A stretch of 14,442 nucleotides of DNA, from the NCBI GenBank assembly GCA_002450165.1, contig DJYQ01000010.1, positions 1 through 14,442 on the forward strand, given 5' to 3'. The notes beneath the pieces were generated by a model. The model was not told where the DNA came from. It saw only the letters and a program-made list of their open reading frames with translations, and searched no databases. The position numbers and the translations under genes were made by a program. Positions 6,346 through 14,420 of the stretch are shown here, piece by piece. How positions within the stretch are numbered: position 1 is the stretch's first letter; the number at the start of each line of letters is the position of its first letter. Origin of the DNA: Prevotellaceae bacterium UBA6974 (GTDB lineage: Bacteria; Bacteroidota; Bacteroidia; Bacteroidales; Bacteroidaceae).

Positions 6346-6717
6346 ATGTATGTGATGAGAAGGCTGGTTTACATTCTTTTTTTGCTTGTTGTGCTTGTAT
6401 CGGAAGCTGTCGCTTCTCCTGTTTCCGAGGTGCGTCGCCGCAAGCGAGTCCATAAGCCTGACACCGTCGCCTTAGCGGCTGTGCAGGATGTGCCTGTCTT
6501 TTCGCGCAGACGAATGAGTACTTCGGCGTACCCTGTACAGATGTTGGTGGTCGGTCGTGCTGTCAGGGTCCAGAGCCCTGAGAATCAGGTCTTGCCGATA
6601 TATACTGCAACGGGCGGTTTCTATATGGTAATGCGTCTGACAAAGGGTACTAACTGGCTGAACGGCTTGCCCAAGGGGCGCTATTTTATTAACAACCGTA
6701 CAATAACGATAAACTGA
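6346..6717 (+). CDS. Small secreted protein consisting mostly of a T9SS CTD-like domain
   Basis: 123 residues from the ATG at 6346; the ATG at 6355 (MRRLVYILFL) is equally plausible given the near-leaderless transcript. A signal peptide ends near residue 23 (AVA-SP). A basic, probably disordered segment follows (EVRRRKRVHKPD). Residues ~63-123 read like the C-terminal beta-sandwich sorting domain of type IX secretion substrates: GRAVRVQSPENQVLPIYTATG, then NGLPKGRYFINNRTITIN, matching the usual pattern of a short internal strand ('IY...G'), 'LPKGxYxI' and a terminal strand. No passenger domain exists. It is first in the operon, 18 nt before the acyltransferase gene. It might be a stand-alone adaptor or a degenerate remnant; the family resemblance is mine from pattern, the role unknown. 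Confidence 0.75.
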   Translation: MYVMRRLVYILFLLVVLVSEAVASPVSEVRRRKRVHKPDTVALAAVQDVPVFSRRRMSTSAYPVQMLVVGRAVRVQSPENQVLPIYTATGGFYMVMRLTKGTNWLNGLPKGRYFINNRTITIN

Positions 6718-6735
6718 TTTGCTCCTTAATCGACT

Positions 6736-7728
6736 ATGGCAATGGAAGAAATTATACCCGAGGTTCCTGTGGAACTGATTAAGGCGGAACTTACCGAGGA
6801 GCGCAAGCTTCGACGTACAAACAAGAGTGGCAACGAAATCTATATTGTTACGTGGCAGGATTCGCCCAATACCGTTCGCGAGATTGGACGGCTTCGCGAG
6901 ATTGCGTTCCGTGCTGCGGGCGGTGGAACAGGCAAGGGTCTGGACCTGGACGAGTTTGATACTTGTGCAAATCCCTACAAGCAGATGATTGTATGGGATC
7001 CGGAGGAGGAGAAAATCCTGGGCGGTTACCGTTATATCCTGGGCAAAGACTGGGAGATTGAGGAAAATGGACAACCCAGGCTTGCTACAAGCCATATGTT
7101 CCGTTTTTCGGAGCAGTTTATGAGGGATTATGCTCCATGGACTATAGAGTTGGGCAGATCCTTTGTTACATTGGAATACCAAAGTAGCCGTCTGGGTGCG
7201 AAGGGAATCTTTGCCTTGGATAATCTGTGGGATGGTCTGGGAGCGATAACGGTTATTGAGCCTACGGTACGCTATCTGTTTGGCAAGTTCACAATGTACC
7301 CGTCGTACGACCGTTTGAGCAGGGATATGATATTGTTTTTCCTGAACAAGCATTTCCCGGACCCTGAGCATCTGATAGAGCCGATAAATCCGATACATTA
7401 CGAAAATGATCCTGCTATGTTTGCAGACTTGTTCACCGAGGATGATTTCAAGCGTGACTACCGCATACTGAACAAGGCTGTGCGTCAGCGCGGGCTTAAT
7501 ATCCCGCCGCTGGTGAATGCGTATATGTCGCTTTCGCCAACAATGAAGTTGTTTGGCACGGCTATAAACGATGGCTTTGGGGATGTCGAGGAGACGGGTA
7601 TTCTGATTGCTGTTGACGAGATTTTGCAGGAGAAGCGTATGCGCCATATTGATACATTTGCTGCTGAGCATCCTGAATTGGTACGTATTACCAGCGGTGC
7701 GGGCAAGATATTTTATCCCGTGGAATGA
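6736..7728 (+). CDS. GNAT-type N-acyltransferase, GlsB/OlsB (hemolysin-like) family
   Basis: 330 residues. Residues ~48-105 carry the Acetyltransf_5/hemolysin signature: REIGRLREIAFR, GGGTGKGLDLDEFD, YKQMIVWDPEEEKILGGYRY. Then ELGRSFVTLEYQ (near residue 140) and the LW-DGLGA motif follow. Members include ornithine N-acyltransferase OlsB and Bacteroides GlsB, which N-acylates glycine to start glycine/serine lipid synthesis at the inner membrane. The C-terminal third (EHLIEPINPI, then ILIAVDEILQ) extends beyond the short OlsB core, as I recall for Bacteroidetes homologues. In Bacteroides, glsB is usually next to the O-acyltransferase glsA, which is absent here, so the exact substrate is uncertain. 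No signal peptide is seen. Its stop overlaps the dgt start (ATGA), implying translational coupling. Confidence 0.7.
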   Translation: MAMEEIIPEVPVELIKAELTEERKLRRTNKSGNEIYIVTWQDSPNTVREIGRLREIAFRAAGGGTGKGLDLDEFDTCANPYKQMIVWDPEEEKILGGYRYILGKDWEIEENGQPRLATSHMFRFSEQFMRDYAPWTIELGRSFVTLEYQSSRLGAKGIFALDNLWDGLGAITVIEPTVRYLFGKFTMYPSYDRLSRDMILFFLNKHFPDPEHLIEPINPIHYENDPAMFADLFTEDDFKRDYRILNKAVRQRGLNIPPLVNAYMSLSPTMKLFGTAINDGFGDVEETGILIAVDEILQEKRMRHIDTFAAEHPELVRITSGAGKIFYPVE

Positions 7729-9080
7729 TGCAGTGGCAGCAGTTGTTATCCAATAGGCGTCTTGGTCAGGAGGATAAATTCCATCGACAGGATGATCGTA
7801 CTGAATTCCAGCGCGACTATGACCGTCTGATATTTTCGGCTCCTTTCCGGCGTTTGCAAAACAAGACTCAGGTATTCCCACTTCCTGGCAGTATCTTCGT
7901 GCATAACAGGCTGACGCATTCCCTTGAGGTCAGCAGTGTGGGACGTTCGTTGGGCAATGATGTAAGCCGTCTGTTGCTGGAGCGTCATCCCGAGTTGAAG
8001 GATACGCACCTTACGGAGCTGGGCAGTATCGTCAGTGCTGCCTGTTTGGCTCATGACCTGGGCAATCCTCCGTTCGGCCACAGTGGCGAGAGGGCAATAG
8101 GTACATATTTCAGCGAGGGTGACGGTGGCTTCCTGCATGGTTGGACTTGTCCGGAGACGGGGGATTCGATTAGCGAGGAGCAGTGGAATGACTTGATCAA
8201 CTTTGAGGGTAATGCCAATGCTTTCCGTCTTCTTACTCACCATTTCAACGGTCGCCGGCAGGGCGGGTTCGTAATGACGTACAGCACCTTGGCCAGCATT
8301 GTCAAGTACCCATACAGTAGTGACCTGGCCATGAAGAAGCGTAAATTCGGCTTTTTCCGTGACGAGGAGGAATACTATATCCGTATTGCAACGGAACTGG
8401 GTATTCGCAGGTTCGAGTCACCGGACGGCTCCTTGCGCTATGCTCGCTACCCATTGGTATATCTGGTCGAGGCTGCGGATGATATCTGTTACGAGATAAT
8501 GGATATCGAGGATGCCCACAAACTGAAGATATTGACTACGTCGGAAACCAAGGATTTGCTGATGGACTACTTTGATAAATCCCAGCAGGAGCATATCCGT
8601 GAACGGATGAATACGCTGGATGATGTCAACGAGCAGATAGTCTATCTGCGTGCCTGTGTCATCAATAAGTTGGAGGCTGAGTGTGTGCGTGTATTTGTGG
8701 ATAACGAGGAGGCTATCCTGCAGGGAGAGTTTGGCGGTTGTCTGATTGATCATATTGGTAAGATTCCGTTGGATGCCTACCGTCATTGTCAGGAGGTCAG
8801 CATAGGGCGTATCTATCATAGCAAGGATGTCATGGATATCGAGATAGCCGGTTTCAAGGTTATCACTACGCTGACAGACCTGATGATACAGGCGGTAACG
8901 CATACAGACCGTGCGTTTTCGCAATTGCTCATCAATCGTGTCTCGCAACAGTATGACATCAAGGCACCGACCTTGTACGGGCGTGTAATGGCGGTTCTGG
9001 ACTACATTTCGGGAATGACGGATGTATATGCCTTGGACATGTATCGCAAAATAAACGGTATGTCTATACCGACACTATAG
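7725..9080 (+). CDS. dgt: Deoxyguanosinetriphosphate triphosphohydrolase (dGTPase)
   Basis: 451 residues, close to the family's usual length. It hydrolyses dGTP to deoxyguanosine and tripolyphosphate, controlling the dNTP pool in the cytoplasm. HD-superfamily metal ligands are visible: H65 (NRLTHSLEVSSVGRSLG), H110-D111 (LAHDLGNPPFGHSGERAIG) and D252/D253 (VEAADDICYEI). The N-terminal DRTEFQRDYDRLIFSAPFRR and LQNKTQVFPL are typical of dGTPases. The ATG at 7725 overlaps the upstream stop, and a second ATG follows at once (7728), so either may be used. It is followed 9 nt later by dut, pairing two enzymes that remove unwanted dNTPs. Confidence 0.95.
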   Translation: MMQWQQLLSNRRLGQEDKFHRQDDRTEFQRDYDRLIFSAPFRRLQNKTQVFPLPGSIFVHNRLTHSLEVSSVGRSLGNDVSRLLLERHPELKDTHLTELGSIVSAACLAHDLGNPPFGHSGERAIGTYFSEGDGGFLHGWTCPETGDSISEEQWNDLINFEGNANAFRLLTHHFNGRRQGGFVMTYSTLASIVKYPYSSDLAMKKRKFGFFRDEEEYYIRIATELGIRRFESPDGSLRYARYPLVYLVEAADDICYEIMDIEDAHKLKILTTSETKDLLMDYFDKSQQEHIRERMNTLDDVNEQIVYLRACVINKLEAECVRVFVDNEEAILQGEFGGCLIDHIGKIPLDAYRHCQEVSIGRIYHSKDVMDIEIAGFKVITTLTDLMIQAVTHTDRAFSQLLINRVSQQYDIKAPTLYGRVMAVLDYISGMTDVYALDMYRKINGMSIPTL

Positions 9081-9089
9081 TAGCAGATA

Positions 9090-9527
9090 ATGGAAAGTAT
9101 CAGAATTATAAATAACAGTCATCACGAGTTGCCGCAGTATGCTACTGCGCTGAGCGCTGGAATGGACTTGCGTGCCAACCTGGATCAACCTGTGACACTA
9201 AGACCATTGGAGCGGAAGCTTATCCCTACGGGGCTTCGTATGGCTCTTCCGGCTGGTTACGAGGCACAGGTGCGTCCGCGTAGTGGACTGGCGTTGAAAA
9301 AGGGTGTTACGGTGCTGAATACTCCGGGAACAATTGATGCTGACTATCGCGGTGAAATCGGCGTGATTCTCATTAACCTGGGTGACGGGGATTTTGTGGT
9401 CGAGGATGGCGAACGTATAGCACAGATGGTAATAGCTCGTCATGAACAGCCTCGACTGATTCCGGTAGTGACACTGGACGATACCGAACGTGGTGAAGGA
9501 GGTTTTGGACATAGTGGTGTTAAATGA
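9090..9527 (+). CDS. dut: dUTP diphosphatase (dUTPase)
   Basis: 145 residues, typical for the homotrimeric dUTPase. It converts dUTP to dUMP and pyrophosphate, preventing uracil incorporation and supplying dTMP synthesis. All five motifs are present in order: AGMDLRAN (23-30), RPRSGLALK (62-70), GTIDADYRGEIGV (80-92), GERIAQMVI (107-115) and RGEGGFGHSG (134-143). The last usually ends in G-S/T-T-G, here GHSG, a minor variation that I recall in Bacteroidetes. It lies 9 nt after dgt and 15 nt before the TPR gene. Confidence 0.97.
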   Translation: MESIRIINNSHHELPQYATALSAGMDLRANLDQPVTLRPLERKLIPTGLRMALPAGYEAQVRPRSGLALKKGVTVLNTPGTIDADYRGEIGVILINLGDGDFVVEDGERIAQMVIARHEQPRLIPVVTLDDTERGEGGFGHSGVK

Positions 9528-9542
9528 GTCGTGTTTGTCAAG

Positions 9543-11261
9543 ATGAGAAACAGGATATACATATTGGTATTATTGCTGATTAGTCTGGGTGTCAGGGCAC
9601 AGACCAGGGTGGATTATTTCCTGATGGAAGCTGGCAAGTCACGTATGCGTCAGGATTGGAGTCAGGCAATGATGCTGTATCGCCACGCCCTGGACGTCAA
9701 TCCTAACTCGCCCGAGGCGTTGTATCAGCTTGGACGTATGTCCTTTTATATCCACGAGGACAGCATAGGTGAGAAATATATGCACAGGGCCATTGCCATA
9801 GACAGTATCAATACTTCGTATATGGAGTCGCTGGCAGCAATCTACCTGCGTACAAACCGTGCAGAGCAGGCGTTGCCGTTGCTGGAGAAGATGAGTACAT
9901 TGGAACCGCGTCGTACGGACGTGCTTTCTCATTTGGCTACTTATTACGGTGAAACGGGGCGTCTGGAGGATGCCGTCAAGACATTGGACCGGTGGGAAAC
10001 GCTTGAGGGTAAGATTCCGCAACTTTCATACGAGAAATATACTTTGTATAACCAGATGGGTGACAGCGTCAGGGCTTTTAATGAGTTGGAGGCGCTTTGC
10101 AACGAGTTCCCGAGCGACATGACGCATCGTGTACGTATGGGGTACCAGTACCAGTTGCATGGTAACATGAAAGTAGCCAGCCGGATATATGACGAGGTGC
10201 GCAACAGCGAACCGCATAATCCGCAGTTGCAGATTGCGATGATGGCATATTACGACGCACTGGGACAAAAGGAGTGTGCCGATGCAATGCGCGATTCCAT
10301 GATGTTTGACGTACAGGCTGACAAGTCGCTACGATATGCTCTGCTGCAGAACTATATTCAGAGTCTGGCGAACGATGCGAAGTCGGATTCGCTCGTCGCA
10401 GACAGGTTTGACAGGCTATTCGAGCTTGATTCCACCGATGTTGAGATAATGGACATCTATGCCTCGTGGCTGACTTATTTTGACAAACCTGATTCTGTGA
10501 TATGTCCTGTCATGCAGCGTATTCTGAGGGTTGCTCCGGATAACGAAATGGCTACGCAGTGGCTATTGCAGTATTTTGCCAGAAAGCAGGAGTTTGCCTC
10601 GCTCGAGGAGATATGTCGTCGCGGCACCAATTATCATCCTGAAAATCTAGCCTATCACTACTTCCTGGGGATGACCTTCTCGGAACTGGGTAAGGAGCAA
10701 GATGCCCTTGATGCATGGCAGAAGGGTTTGAAACTGCGTAATCCCCAAACGTCACCGACGCTGATTTCCAATGTCTTTACTGCTTCGGGGGATATGTATT
10801 TCAAGATGAACAGGATGCGTGAATCATTCTGCGCCTACGATTCTGCGTTGGTTTATAACAAGGATAATATCCTGGCACTGAACAACTATGCCTATTTTCT
10901 GTCTCTGCGCCAGGAGAACCTGGACAAGGCTGAGCAGATGAGTTTCCGCACAATCAAGGCTGAGCCTGATAATGTTACGTATCTAGATACTTATGCGTGG
11001 ATATTGTTTATGCGTGGGGAGTATGCCGAAGCAAGCCATTATATGGACCGTGTTGTCAGCCCGGACAGTACGGAGAATGCATTATTGGCAGATTCCAGCA
11101 TTTCCAGCGCAGTACTGGAGCATGCAGCGGATATAGCATGGTTCAACGGAGATACCGGTCGTGCCTGTTATCTGTGGGAACTGGCAGTTAAGCGCGGTGA
11201 TGATGATGTAACTGCGACTCTGCGAAAAAAATCGAGAAAAAGGAGATACTTTAAGAAATGA
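9543..11261 (+). CDS. Exported tetratricopeptide-repeat protein
   Basis: I choose the ATG at 9543 (572 residues) over the in-frame GTG at 9531 because it begins a clean signal peptide, MRNRIYILVLLLISLGVRAQ, cleaved after residue 20. The mature protein is a helical solenoid of TPR units: WSQAMMLYRHALDVNPNS, SIGEKYMHRAIAID, RAEQALPLLEKMSTLEP, GRLEDAVKTLDRWE, then NLAYHYFLGMTFSELGKEQ, NILALNNYAYFLSLRQENLD and GEYAEASHYMDRVVSPD. The tail is basic (KKSRKRRYFKK). No lipobox is present, so it is probably periplasmic. TPR proteins scaffold complexes; the partner is not given by the sequence, but the position directly before a DUF4292 lipoprotein (0 nt gap) and an EnvC-like protein suggests an envelope-maintenance complex. 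Confidence 0.9.
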   Translation: MRNRIYILVLLLISLGVRAQTRVDYFLMEAGKSRMRQDWSQAMMLYRHALDVNPNSPEALYQLGRMSFYIHEDSIGEKYMHRAIAIDSINTSYMESLAAIYLRTNRAEQALPLLEKMSTLEPRRTDVLSHLATYYGETGRLEDAVKTLDRWETLEGKIPQLSYEKYTLYNQMGDSVRAFNELEALCNEFPSDMTHRVRMGYQYQLHGNMKVASRIYDEVRNSEPHNPQLQIAMMAYYDALGQKECADAMRDSMMFDVQADKSLRYALLQNYIQSLANDAKSDSLVADRFDRLFELDSTDVEIMDIYASWLTYFDKPDSVICPVMQRILRVAPDNEMATQWLLQYFARKQEFASLEEICRRGTNYHPENLAYHYFLGMTFSELGKEQDALDAWQKGLKLRNPQTSPTLISNVFTASGDMYFKMNRMRESFCAYDSALVYNKDNILALNNYAYFLSLRQENLDKAEQMSFRTIKAEPDNVTYLDTYAWILFMRGEYAEASHYMDRVVSPDSTENALLADSSISSAVLEHAADIAWFNGDTGRACYLWELAVKRGDDDVTATLRKKSRKRRYFKK

Positions 11262-11921
11262 ATGAGGATGAAATATAGTTATCTGTTATTAACAGTTGTA
11301 GCCGTTCTTTCCCTGATGTCGTGTTCTTCGGCCAGAAAGGCCGCGCGTCAGACGGTACAGACTACGGCAGGATGGAATGCCGGCGACTGTGTTACCCAGC
11401 GTAGCAACCTGGTTTTGAAGAGCGGTAATCACAGTGTCAGCCTGGGAGGCTCGCTTCGGATGAAACGCGATGATGTTATCCAGATGAACCTGACGTACGG
11501 ATTTCTCAGTATCAATGTCGGAACCCTGGAACTGACACGGGACAGTGTGTTGTTTGTAAGCCGCATGACCAAGCAGTATGCCTGCTCGTCTTACGATGAG
11601 GTGTCGATGTTAATTGGCAAGGACGTAACTTTTACGGACATACAAAAATATTTTTGGGGCGAGGCTGATGAGGGCAAGACTGTAATAATGAGTTGGAAAT
11701 ATAGTGGATTTGCCGATATGGGTAGCGGCAGGAAACTCCCAACGGGACTGGTGGTTAATCTGCGGGCCTCGGGCCGTTCGGCAGATGCGACCATACAGTT
11801 ATCCAGTCCCAAGGAAGAAAGTGGCTGGAATCAGCGCACCAAGGTAAACGAGAGGAGCTACGAGCGTCTCACCATGGAACAGGTGGCACGGCTCCTGATA
11901 AATATAGTGAACAGAATTTGA
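11262..11921 (+). CDS. DUF4292 family lipoprotein
   Basis: 219 residues. The N-terminus is a lipoprotein signal peptide with the lipobox LMSC and lipidated C21, followed by SSARKA. The body matches what I know of the Bacteroidetes DUF4292 family: SLGGSLRMKRDDVIQMNL, then GTLELTRDSVLFVSRMTKQYA and a CSSYDEVSML segment. This family has a predicted LolB/LppX-like half-barrel, suggesting lipid or lipoprotein handling in the periplasm, but no function has been shown to my knowledge. The start ATG directly follows the TPR stop; the second ATG at 11268 (MKYSYLLL) is an alternative. It is coupled to the TPR and EnvC-like genes. Confidence 0.85.
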   Translation: MRMKYSYLLLTVVAVLSLMSCSSARKAARQTVQTTAGWNAGDCVTQRSNLVLKSGNHSVSLGGSLRMKRDDVIQMNLTYGFLSINVGTLELTRDSVLFVSRMTKQYACSSYDEVSMLIGKDVTFTDIQKYFWGEADEGKTVIMSWKYSGFADMGSGRKLPTGLVVNLRASGRSADATIQLSSPKEESGWNQRTKVNERSYERLTMEQVARLLINIVNRI

Positions 11922-11951
11922 CAGGTCTCGCACAAAATATCCGTTAGCACG

Positions 11952-13307
11952 ATGTATATAAGACATATCTTCAAATTAACTGCAATATTGCTGTTTCTTT
12001 TTTCTGCGTCTCCTTGTATTGCCCAGAACAGCAAGAAGGTGAAGGCATTGAAAGCTCAGAAGTCTCAGTTGCAGAGTAAGTTGAAGAAATCCCAGCAGGA
12101 CTTGGCTAAGACTAAGAAGGATGTCAAGGCTGGTCGTGAGACACTGCATCACATCGGTGTACAGTTGGATGACCGCCTGGCACATATCCGTAATATGGAG
12201 AGCGAGATGGACAGTGTCGAGAGCAATATCTCGTCACTGAACCGTGACATTGCTGAAAAGGATTCGCTCTTGCTTGAGAAGAAACGCCGGTATGTACGTG
12301 CAATGCGCTTTATACGTCAGTTCCCCAAGGTCAAGTCTCCGTTACTGTTTGTATTGAGTGCTAAGACATTTACACAGATGTATCGGCGTGCGCGATACGC
12401 ACGCGAGTATGCGACGTATCAGAGGGACTTGGGTATGCAGATTCAGCGTAAGCAGGGAGAACTTATGGAAGCCCAGAATATGCTTCTGGCGGCTAAGAGC
12501 CGCATGGCGGGTATTATACGCAATGTTCTTCAGGAGCGTCGCAGGCTGAACCAGGAGCAGGTTGCGCAGAAGAAGGTTGTCAGTAATCTGGAAGCACGGC
12601 AGAAAGGCCTTAACTCGAAAGTGGCACAGCAACAGAAGGAATTAAACGAACTGAACAAAAAGATTGATGCTCTTATAGCCTACGAAATTGAGCAGGCGCG
12701 TAAGCGTGCTCTGGAAGCCGCTCGCAAGAAGGCTGCAGAGGAGGCTGCACGTAAAAAAGCTGCAGAGGAGGCTGCACGAAGGAAACAGGCTGCTGCATCC
12801 AAGTCGGCTCAGGGAAAGACCCCCAATTCATCTGCCACTGGTCCGACAAAGGTGACTGCTCCATCGTCATGGCTGACACCTGAGGAACGTCAACTTACAG
12901 GTAGTTTTGAGGCAAACCGCGGGCGTTTGCCGGTGCCTATCACCGGTCCGTATATGATTGGCGGTCGCTTTGGCTCGTATCAGGTGTCTGGGTTAAGTCA
13001 TGTTACTCTTGACAGCAAGGGTACTGACTATGTTGGACAGCCGGGAGCAAGAGCTCGATGTATCTTTGACGGTGTGGTTACTGCGGTATTCCAGTTTGCC
13101 GGTACAAAAAATGTGCTGATCCGTCACGGCAGTTACATTTCTGTTTATTGTAACCTTTCGTCTGTGATAGTAAGCAAGGGACAGAAGGTACGTACCCGTG
13201 ATATCATCGGTACGGTTATGGATGACGGCAATGGACGTTGTCCGTTGCATTTCCAGCTTCGCAAGGAGACGCTAAAGTTGAATCCCGAATCCTGGATAGG
13301 TCGCTAA
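11952..13307 (+). CDS. EnvC/M23-like coiled-coil protein with a catalytically degenerate LytM domain
   Basis: 451 residues. A signal peptide is cleaved after residue 25 (CIAQ). A long coiled coil follows to about residue 250 (KVKALKAQKSQLQSKLKKSQ, then VESNISSLNRDIAEKD). An Ala/Lys/Glu linker holds a 9-residue repeat (residues 256-280). The C-terminal LytM/M23 domain covers ~320-451. The zinc ligands appear kept, H350 and D354 (HVTLD) and H433 (PLHFQL). The two catalytic histidines are replaced: N401 in YCNLS where active enzymes have YAHLS, and P431 where they have HLH. So it is probably not a hydrolase but an activator of peptidoglycan amidases, as for E. coli EnvC; that role is inference. 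It ends the operon, one base from the convergent argE-like stop. Confidence 0.88.
   Translation: MYIRHIFKLTAILLFLFSASPCIAQNSKKVKALKAQKSQLQSKLKKSQQDLAKTKKDVKAGRETLHHIGVQLDDRLAHIRNMESEMDSVESNISSLNRDIAEKDSLLLEKKRRYVRAMRFIRQFPKVKSPLLFVLSAKTFTQMYRRARYAREYATYQRDLGMQIQRKQGELMEAQNMLLAAKSRMAGIIRNVLQERRRLNQEQVAQKKVVSNLEARQKGLNSKVAQQQKELNELNKKIDALIAYEIEQARKRALEAARKKAAEEAARKKAAEEAARRKQAAASKSAQGKTPNSSATGPTKVTAPSSWLTPEERQLTGSFEANRGRLPVPITGPYMIGGRFGSYQVSGLSHVTLDSKGTDYVGQPGARARCIFDGVVTAVFQFAGTKNVLIRHGSYISVYCNLSSVIVSKGQKVRTRDIIGTVMDDGNGRCPLHFQLRKETLKLNPESWIGR
12717..12788 (+). repeat. 27-bp tandem repeat in the EnvC-like linker
   Basis: Codons 256-264 (12717-12743) and 265-273 (12744-12770) both encode AARKKAAEE, and a third partial copy (AARRKQ) follows. 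The second halves of the first two copies, gctgcagaggag, are identical. The repeat extends a charged helical linker between the coiled coil and the LytM domain and could vary in length between strains. Confidence 0.75.
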
Positions 13308-13308
13308 A

Positions 13309-14373
13309 TTACAGGTCTAATCCGTCAAGCAACTGGATGTATGTATTTAATGCTTGGCGTATTTCACTGAAACATACAAATTCATCAGCAGTGTGGCTTC
13401 GGCTACTCTGTCCAGGGCCTATTTTTATGGACGGACAGCGCAGCAAGGCCTGGTCGCTGAGCGTAGGACTGCCAAATGGTTTCAGTCCAATTTGTATAGC
13501 ACGTTGTACTATAGGATGTGATTTGTCTATCCTGGAAGACATCAGCCGTGTGCTGCGTGCTTTTACCTGGCTCTTTACATTGGATTTGATGAAATCCAGT
13601 ATTTCGGTATTGGAGTATAGTTCGTTGCTGCGTATGTCTGCAGTGAACGTGCATGTATCGGGAATGACATTGTGCTGTGTTCCGGCATTGACTATTGTGA
13701 CAGTCATCTTTACAGGCCCCAGCATCGGACTTACTTTTGGGAATATATGGCTCCTCAGCCAGTTTATGTCGTCCATTGCGTGATAGATGGCATTGTCTCC
13801 CTCGTCACGTGCAGCATGTCCGCTACGTCCATGGGCGGTGAAATCCAGAACCATCAACCCTTTTTCTGCTACTGCCGGTTGCATTCCTGTTGGTTCACCT
13901 ACAATTGCGGCATCTATGTGCGGCAGTAAGGTCAGGGCATATTCTATGCCCATTTTACCGCTTACTTCCTCCTCGCAACTTGCCAGGAATATCAGGTTGT
14001 ATGATCTCCTTCTTTCTGAAAGTAGCCTGAAAACCTGCAGCAGTATTACCAGTGATGCACCGTCATCGTTGCTACCCAGTCCGTATATGCGGTCATTTTC
14101 AATAGTTGCTTTGTATGGGTTGCGAGTCCAGGAGTCACCAGGTTTTACCGTGTCGATATGTGCGTTAAGCAACAGAGTTTTACGCCCCTCGACATAATCA
14201 TCGGCAATGGTCCATATATTATTGCCTTCGCGCCTGATATCCAGAAGATACTGGTTACGCATGACATTTTCCAACAAATCTGCCGCCTGCGTTTCATTAC
14301 GACTGATGCGTGGAGTTTCAATCAGTCTCACAAGCAAATCTGTAGCATTCTGAAAGAGAATTTCCTTGTCCAT
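13309..14373 (-). CDS. argE: M20-family deacylase, probably N-acetyl/succinyl-ornithine deacetylase (ArgE-like)
   Basis: 354 residues. It would hydrolyse an N-acylated amino acid in the cytoplasm; in Bacteroides the arginine pathway uses N-succinyl intermediates, so succinylornithine is the likely substrate (inference). M20 metal and catalytic residues are visible: H72 and D74 (AHIDT), D103 (GLGSNDDGAS), E135/E136 (CEEEVSG), E160 (VGEPT) and H327 (SHTADEF). The dimerisation domain begins at FTAHGRSGHAARDEGDNA. DapE or another M20 peptidase is the main alternative; the overall ArgE-like length and GLGSND/EEEVSG pattern favour ArgE. It converges with the EnvC-like gene with a one-base gap. Only 14 nt separate its ATG from the T-tract of the upstream tRNA terminator, leaving no room for an ordinary promoter. 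Confidence 0.72.
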   Translation of the reverse strand: MDKEILFQNATDLLVRLIETPRISRNETQAADLLENVMRNQYLLDIRREGNNIWTIADDYVEGRKTLLLNAHIDTVKPGDSWTRNPYKATIENDRIYGLGSNDDGASLVILLQVFRLLSERRRSYNLIFLASCEEEVSGKMGIEYALTLLPHIDAAIVGEPTGMQPAVAEKGLMVLDFTAHGRSGHAARDEGDNAIYHAMDDINWLRSHIFPKVSPMLGPVKMTVTIVNAGTQHNVIPDTCTFTADIRSNELYSNTEILDFIKSNVKSQVKARSTRLMSSRIDKSHPIVQRAIQIGLKPFGSPTLSDQALLRCPSIKIGPGQSSRSHTADEFVCFSEIRQALNTYIQLLDGLDL

Positions 14374-14387
14374 ATATCATAGTGATT

Positions 14388-14416
14388 AAAAAAAGGAGAA
14401 CCGTCGTTCTCCTTTT
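14388..14416 (-). terminator. Rho-independent terminator of the tRNA transcript
   Basis: A perfect 11-bp stem, AAAAGGAGAAC (14391-14401) with GTTCTCCTTTT (14406-14416), encloses the loop cgtc. On the minus strand it is followed by a T-run (seven A at 14388-14394 on the plus strand, four of them in the stem). It begins four bases after the tRNA 3' end and is the strongest terminator in the window. Confidence 0.85.
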
Positions 14417-14420
14417 GCTG

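Noticed and set aside
6472..7881. Long antisense frame of 469 codons across three plus-strand genes
   Set aside because: It spans the small secreted protein, the acyltransferase and the dgt start, all with clear family motifs on the other strand; its peptide has no recognisable domain and is rich in residues expected from reversed codons.
8418..8948. Antisense 176-codon frame inside dgt
   Set aside because: Shadow of the dGTPase reading frame, which has all HD metal ligands.
9531..9542. GTG start for the TPR protein
   Set aside because: It adds MFVK ahead of a signal peptide that begins naturally at the ATG at 9543.
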